From: an uncultured bacterium
GTDB taxonomy: Bacteria > Planctomycetota > Phycisphaerae > Phycisphaerales > UBA1924
Direction: 5' to 3'
DNA: 64,000 nt
Assembly: GCA_903834785.1 (NCBI GenBank)
Contig: CAILKP010000061.1
Coordinates: 1-64,000 of the forward strand
Made by a program: the position numbers and the translations under genes. Below, in pieces: positions 17,504 to 26,991 of this stretch; positions within the stretch are counted from its first letter, which is position 1, and every line of letters begins with the position of its first letter. The notes below the pieces were generated by a model. That model saw only the letters and a list, made by a program, of their open reading frames with translations, had not been told where the DNA came from and did no database searches.

Positions 17504-19042
17504 GTGAACCGTTCTAGAACCTTCAACACGACCCCCCGCAGAACTCCTCAAATCGGGGTGCCGCGGATCAGTCCGCATGCCTGGTGGCTGTCCGTTGTTG
17601 TGCTTTGGATGTGGATAACTTCACCCGCTCTCGCGCAGACCGTCCTGTTCCATGACGGCTTTAACATCGACGGCCCGAACATTGATCGCACCAAGTGGAC
17701 AGGGCCAGCCACCTCCTACTTCCTCGGCCGCACCCAGCTTCGCCTCGCCACCTCACCAATCGCCGTCGTCGGCGGCGCCGCAGTGCTGACGTTCGACACC
17801 TTCAACTCTGCCACGCCCGGCACCTTCCGCGGCGTGGAGATCGAAACCAACCAGTACTTCCCAGTCTCCACCGGACTCGCCTTTGAGGCTCGCGTCAAAC
17901 CGGCCGCCAATCTGCCGCGGGGCCTGGTGACCAGCCTCTTCTCGTACGTTTTTAGAGACCTTGGCGGCGGCGTCCGCCAGCAGGACGAGATTGACTGGGA
18001 GTTCCTGACCAATCAGCTCGTCGGGCGCACACAACCGGTCGTCTCCACCAACGTGTACGTTGATGAGTTTCTCGGCGCCGGCTCACCGGTGCTCGTCGGC
18101 CTGCCCGACACGGTCGTACTTGGCGAGTGGAACACGCTCCGTGTGGAGTGGTACCCAAACCGGGTTCGCTGGCTGGTCAACGGCCAGCTTGTCTTCGAAC
18201 GAACCGACCGAGTTCCCAACGATGCCATGAGCGTGCGGCTGAACTTCTGGGCACCGGACTCAAACTGGACGGCCGCATACAGCTCTGCGCTCACGCCCGC
18301 CGCGACTGCCGCCCAGAACCAGACATTCCAGTATCTGGTCGACTACGTCACCGTTTATCGCCTCCCGGGCCTGGCCACGGCCGATCTTGACTCCGACGGA
18401 CGCTTCTCCATCGACGATCTGTACCGGATCAGTCTTACCAATCAGGACGTCAACGCCAGCGGTACCATCGATTCCAATGACCAGCAGGCCGTTGCCTTCC
18501 CGCTCCGTGCACGCGAGGCCGAGCTGATGGCGGGTCGCTCGCCGCGGACCATCGTCGTGAATCCGGGCTTCGATGCGGCCGCCCCAAGCGGGCCCATCAC
18601 GCGGTGGACGCTGTACGGCAACACGATCGGCAACGTCTCCCGCAGCAGCGAAGCCCCTCGCAACGATGGATCGGCACTGAAGATCTACGGCCAGTTCACC
18701 GGCGGCGCGAACGAATCCGGGGCGTATCAGGACTTTGACATCAGGGCCGGCCGCACCATCACCGCCCGGGTCTGGGCCCGCCAGCGCTGTGCCGACCGCT
18801 TCACCGGGGCCAACACCGCGACACTCAACCTCAGGTTCCTCAACGCGGCCGGGGCGATCATCTCGACCTCGACCGTGCTGGCAGGCAACGCCTCAACCCC
18901 GTGCGACCAGTACGCCCAGGTCACGCTGACAGCCACTGCCCCGCCCGGCACCGCCACAACCCGCCTGCTGCTGCGCGTCAGCCAGCCCGCCTCCGCTGCC
19001 GGCGCTGTGCACTTTGACGATGTCGAACTCAGCGTCCAGTGA
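17504..19042 (+). CDS. Secreted GH16 glycoside hydrolase with dockerin-like and CBM-like regions
   Basis: Exported endo-acting enzyme for beta-1,3/1,4-glucans or galactans. A signal segment ends near 'SPALAQ'. The GH16 catalytic signature E-x-D-x-x-E appears as 'DEIDWEF' around residues 161-167, followed by beta-jellyroll segments. After it come an EF-hand-like stretch 'DLDSDGRFSIDDLYR' with a second 'VNASGTIDSND', then a C-terminal CBM4/9-like domain starting 'VNPGFD'. No good Shine-Dalgarno site is seen; the GTG at 17504 is chosen, a TTG at 17471 is possible. Divergent from the agarase-like gene, sharing regulatory palindromes. Confidence 0.82.
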   Translation: MNRSRTFNTTPRRTPQIGVPRISPHAWWLSVVVLWMWITSPALAQTVLFHDGFNIDGPNIDRTKWTGPATSYFLGRTQLRLATSPIAVVGGAAVLTFDTFNSATPGTFRGVEIETNQYFPVSTGLAFEARVKPAANLPRGLVTSLFSYVFRDLGGGVRQQDEIDWEFLTNQLVGRTQPVVSTNVYVDEFLGAGSPVLVGLPDTVVLGEWNTLRVEWYPNRVRWLVNGQLVFERTDRVPNDAMSVRLNFWAPDSNWTAAYSSALTPAATAAQNQTFQYLVDYVTVYRLPGLATADLDSDGRFSIDDLYRISLTNQDVNASGTIDSNDQQAVAFPLRAREAELMAGRSPRTIVVNPGFDAAAPSGPITRWTLYGNTIGNVSRSSEAPRNDGSALKIYGQFTGGANESGAYQDFDIRAGRTITARVWARQRCADRFTGANTATLNLRFLNAAGAIISTSTVLAGNASTPCDQYAQVTLTATAPPGTATTRLLLRVSQPASAAGAVHFDDVELSVQ

Positions 19043-19147
19043 CCTGCCCGCACAACCCGGTTTACCTCGCGCCAGCCCGGCCCTGCGGCATTGGCTGTCT
19101 GGTGTTTTGGCCTCATCGGCCCGGCAGCCACCGTACCCTCCGTCCTT

Positions 19148-22100
19148 ATGTCCTCTCCTGAGAATGCCGCCCAGTCCAACCCCTCAGCAGCCGCCGGCTC
19201 CATGGCCGAACTGCCCAAGACCTACACCCCTGCCGACCATGAGCCGCGCATCCGCGCCCGGTGGGAGGCCTCCAAGGCCTGGCACCCCACGCCGTCGAAC
19301 GTGACCAGCGGCAAGGCCCGTCCGTACGCCATCTTCATCCCCCCGCCGAACGTCACCGCGGCCCTGCACCTGGGCCATGCGCTGAACAACACCCTGCAGG
19401 ATGTGCTGACCCGCGCCCATCGCATGCGCGGCTTTGAGACGCTCTGGATGCCCGGGACGGATCACGCCGGCATCGCCACCCAGGCCGTGGTGGAAAAACG
19501 CGTCGCCAAGGACGAGAACAAGCGCCGCAAGGACTTCACTCGCGAGGCGTTCGTCGCCAAGATCCAGGCCTTTAAGGACGAGTACGAAGCGACCATCACC
19601 GGCCAGCTCAAGGCCATGGGGTGCTCGTGCGACTGGGATCGCCAGCGCTTCACAATGGACCCTCAGTGCGTCAGCTCGGTGTACGAGGCTTTCTTCCGCC
19701 TCTTCCGCGACGGGCTCATCTACCGCGGCAAGCGGCTGGTGAACTGGGACCCCGCGCTGCAGACCGCCGTGGCCGATGATGAGTGCTACGACGAAGAAGT
19801 CGACACGTCGTTCTGGTACCTCCGCTACCCGCTGGTGCAGCCCGCTCGCCCCGGCCTGACGTTCCGCCACCTTGAGAGCAAGGGCAAGCTCGGCGGCGAC
19901 GATGCACGCCCCGTGACCTGGGGCGAACTCGCCCGCCGCGGCTACCCGGGTGCCGAGGCACACCCAGCCGACGCCCAGGCCACCATCACCGTGGCAACGA
20001 CGCGGCCGGAAACGTACTTCGGCGATACCGCCGTGGCCATCAACCCACACGATCCGCGTGCCGCGGCACTGGCTGGCTTCTTTGTCGAGCTTCCGCTGGT
20101 CGGCCGGGTGATCCCGATCGTCAAGGACGATTACGTGGTGCTGCCCAAGGCCATCGCCCTGCAGCTGGGCCGCACCGAGGATGCGGCCGACGCAAAGGCA
20201 GAGTTCGCCAGCGGCTTCCTGAAGGTCACGCCCGCGCACGATACCAACGACTACGAGTTGGGACGCCGGCACGACCTGCCAGTGATCAACGTGATGGCTC
20301 CGGATGCCAGCATCAGCGACGAACACGGCTGGAGTGACATCGGCGATGCGGGGATGTTCGTCGGCAAGAAGCGCGATGAAGCGCGAAAAATGGTCGTCAA
20401 GGAGTTAGATGCCCGCGGCCTGGTTGAGTCCATCCGGCCCTATCGCCACAGTGTCAAGCACTCCGACCGCTCCAAGGCCGTCGTCGAGCCCTATCTCTCG
20501 GACCAGTGGTACGTGAAGGTCACCGATCCGCGTCTGGCCGCGGCGGCGAACGCTGCGCTGGTGCAGGACCAGCGCAGCCACCCGCAGCACAACGGCCACA
20601 CCGCCCACGGGGCGGCACCTGGTGATGGCAAACTGCGGTTCATCCCCGCCCGTTACGCCAAGAGTTACGAAAGCTGGCACGACAACATCCGGGACTGGTG
20701 CATCAGCCGCCAGCTGTGGTGGGGCCACCAGATCCCCGTGTGGAGCCGCACGTTCACGCCCGCATCACAGCAGTCGTTCGCGGCCATGCTGACTGAGGCC
20801 GCCTCGGCGGGGCTCGTGCTGGCCAACCTGGGCTTCTGGTCCGAGGACCAGGTCGCCGTCGCACACGGTGATCAGTCCGCGCCGGCCACGCTCAAGGGCG
20901 TGATCGATGCGTCGCTGGCCGCCCTGTCCAGCGGCAAGCCGCTGTACATCTGCGTGCGTGACCCCGCTGGGGCCGAGGCCATCGGTGCGTATCTCGAGAA
21001 GCACGGCTTCACGCGCGATGAGGACGTGCTCGACACATGGTTCTCCTCGGCACTCTGGCCGCTGTCAACCCTGGGCTGGCCGAACCCGCAGGCCTTCGCC
21101 GGCAACGCCGGCCTCCTGGAGGCGTTCAATCCGTCTTCGGTCCTGTGCACCGCCCGCGAGATCATCACGCTCTGGGTCAGCCGGATGGTGATGTTCAACC
21201 GCTACTTCCTGGGCCAGGACTCGGGACACGGGGGCGGCCGCGGTCGACTGCCGTTCTCCGATGTTCTTGTCCACGCGGTCATCCAGGACGAGAAGGGACG
21301 CAAGATGAGCAAGTCCCTGGGCAACGGCGTGGACCCGCTGGACATCATCGATTCCCACGGCTCCGACGCCATGCGCTACACGCTGGCGGCGATGGCCACG
21401 CAGACGCAGGACCTCCGCCTGCCGGTGTCCAAGGACAGCCGCACCGGCAAGAACAGCAGCCCCAAGTTTGATGCCGGCCGCAACTTCTGCAACAAGCTCT
21501 GGAACGCCGCTCGTTTCACGCTGCAGATCCTCGAGAAAGCGGGCCCCTCAGGCGGCGAGCGAGTCGAGCGTTCCGAGCTGACGGAAGTCGATCGCTGGAT
21601 GCTCTCGCGGCTGTGCGCCGCGACCGAGGCGGTCAACGCCGCCCTGGCCAACTACGAGTATGCCGACTACGCCACCGCGATGTACGACCTGCTCTGGCGC
21701 GACTTCTGCGACTGGTACCTGGAGTGCATCAAGCCCACCGTGGCGACCAGCCCCGCCCAGCAGGCCGTGCTGGCCCACGCACTGGAGGTCATTATCCGCC
21801 TCCTGCACCCCATCGCCCCGTTCGTCACCGAGGCGATCTACGAGCGCACCCGCCAGATCCGCACGCGGCCGGTCTCCGGAATCACACTGGGCGATGCCCG
21901 CACCGGCGAGCTGCTGGCAACGGCGCACTGGCCGGAAGTCAACGGCACCCTCCGCGATCCCGCGGCAGAATCACACTTCAAGTTCGCCCAGGAGCTGGCA
22001 AGCACCATCAACAACGCACGGGCCACCTCGGCCGTCCAGCCCAAACGCAAGATCACCCTCCACGCCCCGGCACCGATGATCGCGCAGCTCGGCGATCTGC

Positions 22101-22438
22101 AGCCGGTCGTCATGATCATGTGCCAGCTCGAGGCCATCACCAGTGCTCCGGCCGACGCGAGCAAGCCAGCAGCCACACTCAACTTCGCCTCCAGCGAGCT
22201 GAAGCTCTCGAACCTGGCTCATGAAGCGGTGGCACTGGACACCGGTGCCGAGAAAGAGCGGCTGACCAAGCTCATCGCCGAGAAACGCAAGTCCGCCGGG
22301 GTCATCGAGGCACGCCTGGCCAACCCGGGCTACGCCGACAAGGCGCCGGCCAAGCTCGTCGAGCAGTCCAAGGCGGAGCTTGCGCGACTGACCGCCGAGG
22401 CCGCCGCGGCGGAGGCGTCGCTTGCGAAGCTGGGCTGA
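19148..22438 (+). CDS. valS: Valyl-tRNA synthetase
   Basis: Class I synthetase that charges tRNA-Val. The HIGH-type motif occurs in 'PPPNVTAALHLGHALNN', the KMSKS loop is at about residue 719 ('KMSKSLGNG'), and an editing domain with 'ATTRPETYFGDTAVAINP' is intact. The C-terminal coiled coil typical of ValRS ('LAEKRK...ARLANPGYADKAP') is present. Start uncertain: ATG at 19148 gives an 18-residue extra tail before 'MAELPKTY' at 19202. Confidence 0.96.
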   Translation: MSSPENAAQSNPSAAAGSMAELPKTYTPADHEPRIRARWEASKAWHPTPSNVTSGKARPYAIFIPPPNVTAALHLGHALNNTLQDVLTRAHRMRGFETLWMPGTDHAGIATQAVVEKRVAKDENKRRKDFTREAFVAKIQAFKDEYEATITGQLKAMGCSCDWDRQRFTMDPQCVSSVYEAFFRLFRDGLIYRGKRLVNWDPALQTAVADDECYDEEVDTSFWYLRYPLVQPARPGLTFRHLESKGKLGGDDARPVTWGELARRGYPGAEAHPADAQATITVATTRPETYFGDTAVAINPHDPRAAALAGFFVELPLVGRVIPIVKDDYVVLPKAIALQLGRTEDAADAKAEFASGFLKVTPAHDTNDYELGRRHDLPVINVMAPDASISDEHGWSDIGDAGMFVGKKRDEARKMVVKELDARGLVESIRPYRHSVKHSDRSKAVVEPYLSDQWYVKVTDPRLAAAANAALVQDQRSHPQHNGHTAHGAAPGDGKLRFIPARYAKSYESWHDNIRDWCISRQLWWGHQIPVWSRTFTPASQQSFAAMLTEAASAGLVLANLGFWSEDQVAVAHGDQSAPATLKGVIDASLAALSSGKPLYICVRDPAGAEAIGAYLEKHGFTRDEDVLDTWFSSALWPLSTLGWPNPQAFAGNAGLLEAFNPSSVLCTAREIITLWVSRMVMFNRYFLGQDSGHGGGRGRLPFSDVLVHAVIQDEKGRKMSKSLGNGVDPLDIIDSHGSDAMRYTLAAMATQTQDLRLPVSKDSRTGKNSSPKFDAGRNFCNKLWNAARFTLQILEKAGPSGGERVERSELTEVDRWMLSRLCAATEAVNAALANYEYADYATAMYDLLWRDFCDWYLECIKPTVATSPAQQAVLAHALEVIIRLLHPIAPFVTEAIYERTRQIRTRPVSGITLGDARTGELLATAHWPEVNGTLRDPAAESHFKFAQELASTINNARATSAVQPKRKITLHAPAPMIAQLGDLQPVVMIMCQLEAITSAPADASKPAATLNFASSELKLSNLAHEAVALDTGAEKERLTKLIAEKRKSAGVIEARLANPGYADKAPAKLVEQSKAELARLTAEAAAAEASLAKLG

Positions 22439-22552
22439 GCGATCCTGTCGTTCGGGCACTCCGCTGCGGGGCTCCCGATAACTCGTCCGGAGTGCGGGCC
22501 AGCGGCGGCATTTCGCCCAGTCCGCTGGCCCGGAGCCAATCAGGAGGCATCT

Positions 22553-23872
22553 TTGCCCGCTCTGGCCGAGACCCCGCCCGCAGCACGTTTCCTCGATGAA
22601 ATGACCCACCGCACGGATAGCCCGCCGCCCCGTCGCCGCCGCCCATCCGCGGCGGTGGTGCTTGCGCTGTGCGCTGTGGCTCCGCTCACGCTTCTGCTGC
22701 CATCGGGCTGCACCGGCACGGCCTCAACATCGCCGGCCCCGCAGGCCGGCACCCCTTCGGCGGCAGTCTTTGCCGCTGGTGAGATCCGGTCAGTAACCCC
22801 GTGGAACTTTGGCGAACATGACGGCCGCATCATCTCCACCGACAACTTCGCCATCTACACCACCGAGACCAACCCGGCGATCATCGACCGGGTGCCGCGC
22901 TTTCTGGAGCAGGCCCTGACGGCCTATCGCACCTCGCTCACGGGCGACTCACCCCTTCCCCCGCCGCCAGGACGGATGGAGTCCTTCGTCATGGGCTCGC
23001 GGCAGCAGTGGAAGGACATCACGCTCTCGGTCCTGGGCAATCAGGGCCGCGACATGCTCAACATCACTGCCGGCGGCTTCGCCATCGGAGGCCGAGCGTT
23101 CCTGTTTGATATCGGTATCGGCTCAACCTTCTATGTGGCCTCGCACGAGGGCTGGCACCAGTACACCCAGCGCACCTTCGCCGAGCCCATGCCAGTGTTC
23201 ATCGAGGAAGGCATCGCCACTTACATGGAAGGCCACCGCTGGCAGGACCAGTCCGTTGCCTTCATGCCCTGGGCAAATCTCGAACGATTCGACCAACTCC
23301 GCACGGCCTTCGCTGGTGGGCGGCTCAAAAGTGTGCGCGAGCTCATCGAGACCTCGCCGCAGCGGCTGATTCAGGAACCCGGCGATGCCGCGGTGACCTA
23401 TTACGCCCAGCTTTGGGCCCTGGTGCACTTCCTGCGGGAAGGCGACGGCGGCACCTACCGGCCAGCCCTGCAGCGGCTGCTGACCGATGCCCAGGCAGGA
23501 CGGCTGAGCCAGTCCGTCGCAGGCGCCCTGAGCATGAACGAACGTGCCGGCCTGCTGGCCCGCCGCCAGGGCATCGCCGTCTTTCGCGCGTACTTCGACC
23601 GCGATCCTGACGCTTTTGACCGCCGCTACCAGGCCTTCATCCAGCAGTTGGTCCGCTCGGGTGCTCGCGATGCCATCAGCCAGGGACGCTCCCCGATACC
23701 TGTCGCGGCCGTGCCCCGATCGAGTTCCGATTCCCCCGCTCGCGGCGGCAACACCGCCAACGCTCGGTCCGCAATCTCCGTGGCCTCCCCGCTCCTCGGC
23801 GATCGAGCCGCGATTCCGTCGCGGGGCGTCCGCCGCACCAGCATTCCGGTGCAACCGGCACCGTCGAACTGA
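22553..23872 (+). CDS. Lipoprotein gluzincin-type metallopeptidase
   Basis: Probable zinc peptidase attached to the membrane. The TTG at 22553 is supported by AGGAGG five bases upstream. A basic stretch and hydrophobic core lead to a lipobox 'LLPSGC'. The zinc site is visible as 'SHEGWHQYTQ' (HExxH) with the third ligand in 'EEGIATYMEG', the arrangement of gluzincins such as the DUF1570/peptidase-MA-like group common in planctomycetes. The C-terminal 80 residues are Ser/Arg/Pro-rich and probably disordered. Substrate unknown. It stands alone after valS. Confidence 0.72.
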   Translation: MPALAETPPAARFLDEMTHRTDSPPPRRRRPSAAVVLALCAVAPLTLLLPSGCTGTASTSPAPQAGTPSAAVFAAGEIRSVTPWNFGEHDGRIISTDNFAIYTTETNPAIIDRVPRFLEQALTAYRTSLTGDSPLPPPPGRMESFVMGSRQQWKDITLSVLGNQGRDMLNITAGGFAIGGRAFLFDIGIGSTFYVASHEGWHQYTQRTFAEPMPVFIEEGIATYMEGHRWQDQSVAFMPWANLERFDQLRTAFAGGRLKSVRELIETSPQRLIQEPGDAAVTYYAQLWALVHFLREGDGGTYRPALQRLLTDAQAGRLSQSVAGALSMNERAGLLARRQGIAVFRAYFDRDPDAFDRRYQAFIQQLVRSGARDAISQGRSPIPVAAVPRSSSDSPARGGNTANARSAISVASPLLGDRAAIPSRGVRRTSIPVQPAPSN

Positions 23873-23917
23873 GTGCCCGCGTTTGCGTGCCACGATTGAC
23901 GCGGCCTGCCCGCTGCT

Positions 23918-24682
23918 TCAGCCACCAGCAAGAGCCGCCGCCGGCATCTGGCCCACCACCTTGCCATCGACCAGCCGGATCACCGCATCGGCCCGCGCGG
24001 CGATCTCCTGATCGTGCGTGACCATGACCAGCGTCAGCCGCTTGGCCCTTCGGTACTCCTCAAGCTGGTCGAGGATCTGCCCGCCCGTGACGCGGTCCAG
24101 GTTGCCGGTCGGCTCGTCGGCCAGCAGCACCGGCGGCTCGTTGATCAGTGCCCGGGCGATGGCGACGCGCTGCCGCTCACCGCCGGAGAGTTCCGCCGGC
24201 TTGTGCCCGAGCCGGTGGCCCAGACCAAAGGTCGTCAGCAGTTCCCGGGCACGCTTGTCCACATCTGCTGCGGGATAGCCAAACCGCCCGTGGCGGATCA
24301 TCGCGGCGATGATCACGTTCTCCACCACCGTCAGTTCGGGCAGCAGGTGGTAGAACTGAAACACGAAACCCACGCTCTGCCGCCGATAGGTATCCGCCTG
24401 TGCCGCGGAGAAGGTGGCGATGTCGGTCCCGCGGAACAGCACCTGGCCGGTCTTGGCCGCATCACCGGCCGCACCGGGCACGCCCCGGTCCGGTCGGTCC
24501 AGCCCGCCGAACAGGTGCATCAGCGTGCTCTTGCCCGAGCCCGATGCGCCCAGGATGGCGAGAAACGAAGCCTCCGGCACGGTGACATCCACACCGCGCA
24601 GCACCGGCACGCTGACCTTGCCGAGCCGGTAGGTCTTGTAGATGCCGCGGGCCATCAGGATGGGTTGTTCAGCGTTGCTCAT
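23918..24682 (-). CDS. ABC exporter ATPase, LolD/MacB type
   Basis: Cytoplasmic ATPase with Walker A 'GASGSGKST', signature '[15 protein letters not shown]' and Walker B '[12 protein letters not shown]'. The family works with FtsX-type permeases in lipoprotein release or export. The ATG at 24682 fits family length (254 residues); an in-frame ATG at 24760 overlaps the permease stop (TGATG) and would add 26 residues. Paired with the upstream permease gene. Confidence 0.88.
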   Translation of the reverse strand: MSNAEQPILMARGIYKTYRLGKVSVPVLRGVDVTVPEASFLAILGASGSGKSTLMHLFGGLDRPDRGVPGAAGDAAKTGQVLFRGTDIATFSAAQADTYRRQSVGFVFQFYHLLPELTVVENVIIAAMIRHGRFGYPAADVDKRARELLTTFGLGHRLGHKPAELSGGERQRVAIARALINEPPVLLADEPTGNLDRVTGGQILDQLEEYRRAKRLTLVMVTHDQEIAARADAVIRLVDGKVVGQMPAAALAGG

Positions 24683-24759
24683 ACCGCAGAGTTCCAGAAA
24701 ATCGCATCGTCCAGATCCGCACACCGTGCCCTCGGCCCGTTCTCCCGCCGCTGCCGGCA

Positions 24760-26346
24760 TCACTCAAACCGCAGTGCTCGCACCGGGTCCAGGCTGGCCG
24801 CCCGGATCGCCGGGATCAGCGCCCCGAACAGCGAGAACAGCACGCCGCCGGTCAGCACCACCACCGCCTTGCTGGTCTCCACGCGGCTGGGAATCTCCGT
24901 GAAGTAGTACACCCGCGGGTCCCAGATGTACAGTCCCAGCGCGGTGCCCATCCACTCATGGATGGAGTTGATGTTGGTCACAATCAGATACGCCAGACCA
25001 AAGCCGCTGATGGAGCCCGCCACACCGATGGCGATGCCGTACCGCAGCCAGATCCACGCGATGCCCGCCCGCGAGGCACCCAGCGAGCGGAGGATGCCGA
25101 TGTCCTTGGTCTTCTCGCTGATCATCGCCCAGAAGATCGCCAGAATCAGGAAGCTGGCCGTCAGTGAGATAAAGCACAGGATCAGCAGCACCAGCGACGT
25201 TTCCTTTTTCACCGCGCCGATGAACGTCGCCTGCCGCATCTCCCAGGTTTTGATCAGGTCAGACTCTCGCATGCTCATGATCGAGGGCACCTTGCCCGGG
25301 TGCCTTGCCGCGAACTTCTCGTAGACCGCGTCAGCCACGACGCGAAGCTGATCGGCCGTGGTCCCCTCCTTGGCCTTGATCAGCACCGTCGTCACCCGCG
25401 CCGGGTCCTCGCCGGTCACCACCGGCGTGCTCAGTCCGGGCTTGCCCGCATCACCCTGGAAGTCGTACGGGTTGAAGCCCGGGGCCGTTGCCTGGGCCGC
25501 ATCCATCTTCAGCAGCCGCTGGCCCAGCGCCAGCGGCACAAACATGCTCCGACGGTCGTTCTCGTAGATCCCGGTCCGGAACTCATTGGCCACCGGCACC
25601 GAGGCCGAGGCCAGCTGGATATCGCGGCCGCCCCGGTCCAGCGGCAGCACGCGGATGGTGATCTGCGAGTTGGGCATCCACCGTGAGACGACTTCCTTCT
25701 GGCCATCAGCCCTGGGCCGCACCAACGCCCGCGGCTCGTAAAAGCCGCCGTCCTGCCGCTTGCTGAAGCCCGACATCTCAATGCCGATCACAGCCGCCTG
25801 CACCTCCGGCATGTCTTTGCCCGGTACCTCGGCCAGTTTCAGCCCGTCGTTGTACACATCGGCCATCAACTGCTTGCGCTTGGCGTCCAGCCGGGGATCC
25901 TCGCTGAGCTTGTCCTTGGGCAGCGGAGTCTCAATCGGCTTCCACCACAGCATGGAGGGATAGTCCACCACCCGTGAGAAGCTCTTGGGGTCAATGGCGC
26001 GGATCGTCACACCCTCCACCCGGTCATCGGACAGGCTCACCACGCCGAAGGTTTCGATCATCGGCGTCGCGGCGGCAACCTGCGGGTCCTTCTCCAGATC
26101 GGTGATCAGTTCGTCGTAATAGGCGAACCCGCTGCTGGGCCACTCAATGAAGACGTCCCCCACCATCGTCCGCCCGCTGTCGAGCAGCTTGTTGAGGAAC
26201 CCCCCCATCACCGACCACACAATCAGCACCATGGCCGTGCACAGCATGACCGCCGAGGCGGCCAGAAGGGGCATGATCTTGCTTGTCAGATAACGCTTTG
26301 TCAGCAGGGATTGGTACACGGCGGCCGAGTGTAGCGGATCCTGCAT
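24760..26346 (-). CDS. FtsX-family ABC permease, LolC/LolE-like
   Basis: Membrane partner of the LolD-type ATPase. One N-terminal helix ('MPLLAASAVMLCTAMVLIVW') is followed by a large extracytoplasmic domain of about 300 residues and three C-terminal helices, the topology of LolC/E and MacB. At 528 residues it is longer than E. coli LolC because of the larger periplasmic domain. The final 'PAIRAASLDPVRALRFE' is typical. ATG at 26346 taken; TTG at 26358 with AGGA upstream is an alternative. Confidence 0.85.
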   Translation of the reverse strand: MQDPLHSAAVYQSLLTKRYLTSKIMPLLAASAVMLCTAMVLIVWSVMGGFLNKLLDSGRTMVGDVFIEWPSSGFAYYDELITDLEKDPQVAAATPMIETFGVVSLSDDRVEGVTIRAIDPKSFSRVVDYPSMLWWKPIETPLPKDKLSEDPRLDAKRKQLMADVYNDGLKLAEVPGKDMPEVQAAVIGIEMSGFSKRQDGGFYEPRALVRPRADGQKEVVSRWMPNSQITIRVLPLDRGGRDIQLASASVPVANEFRTGIYENDRRSMFVPLALGQRLLKMDAAQATAPGFNPYDFQGDAGKPGLSTPVVTGEDPARVTTVLIKAKEGTTADQLRVVADAVYEKFAARHPGKVPSIMSMRESDLIKTWEMRQATFIGAVKKETSLVLLILCFISLTASFLILAIFWAMISEKTKDIGILRSLGASRAGIAWIWLRYGIAIGVAGSISGFGLAYLIVTNINSIHEWMGTALGLYIWDPRVYYFTEIPSRVETSKAVVVLTGGVLFSLFGALIPAIRAASLDPVRALRFE

Positions 26347-26407
26347 CACAGGACGCAAGCTTCCTGCCCGGCCCGCGCAACAACCCGGAAAAAGGGCAGT
26401 TACGTCC

Positions 26408-26884
26408 TCATTGCTCTACAACCGCGTTGGCGAAGCCCGCCGCACGTGTGGCCGTCGGAAACACGAAGCCCAAGCCAACCAAAGCGGCCGCCGGAACAGC
26501 GAGGACCAATGGCTTGCCATCCAGCAGCATCACGACGGCCCCGAACAGCCCCGCCCCCTCGAGCATCGCGGATCGCATGATCACCGACTGCCCATACTCC
26601 ATCATCACTGCATTCAGGCCATCCTCATCGGAAGACCGTGCCGACCAGGTCGCTTGGGCCCGGGCCCGAGCAAGACGCGGCAACATCACCGCTGCGACTA
26701 TCGCGCCAAGAAGCGTGACAGCGGCAATTCCGCCCATGATGATCCAGACTTCTGGGCCAGAACGGTTTGCATCTGGGGGAGGCAATCCTCCTGGCGGGGG
26801 TGTCGCGGGACTCAGGATCGCGAAGAGCGTGAACCCCACCAGACCAATCATGAACGCAGCGATCACCTGTTGCGAGGCACGCAA
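26408..26884 (-). CDS. Hypothetical membrane protein
   Basis: A 158-residue protein with four hydrophobic stretches: near the N-terminus, around residues 48-68, and two in the C-terminal third. No domain recognised. The only start is a TTG at 26884 with AGG six bases upstream. It lies on the same strand between the phosphatase fusion gene and the LolC-like permease. Confidence 0.5.
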   Translation of the reverse strand: MRASQQVIAAFMIGLVGFTLFAILSPATPPPGGLPPPDANRSGPEVWIIMGGIAAVTLLGAIVAAVMLPRLARARAQATWSARSSDEDGLNAVMMEYGQSVIMRSAMLEGAGLFGAVVMLLDGKPLVLAVPAAALVGLGFVFPTATRAAGFANAVVEQ

Positions 26885-26991
26885 CGAAAACCTGCCCTCG
26901 GGCTGCCCGCCCGGTTACAGCGAAGGTCGTGGCATCTCCTGTGGGAACAAACTCAACTCCTGCATCGGGCACGCCAACGGGCCCTGGTTGG

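Noticed and set aside
22440-22552. Inverted segment GCACTCCG/CGGAGTGC after valS as terminator
   Set aside because: The loop is long and no T-run follows, so it is not supported as a terminator.
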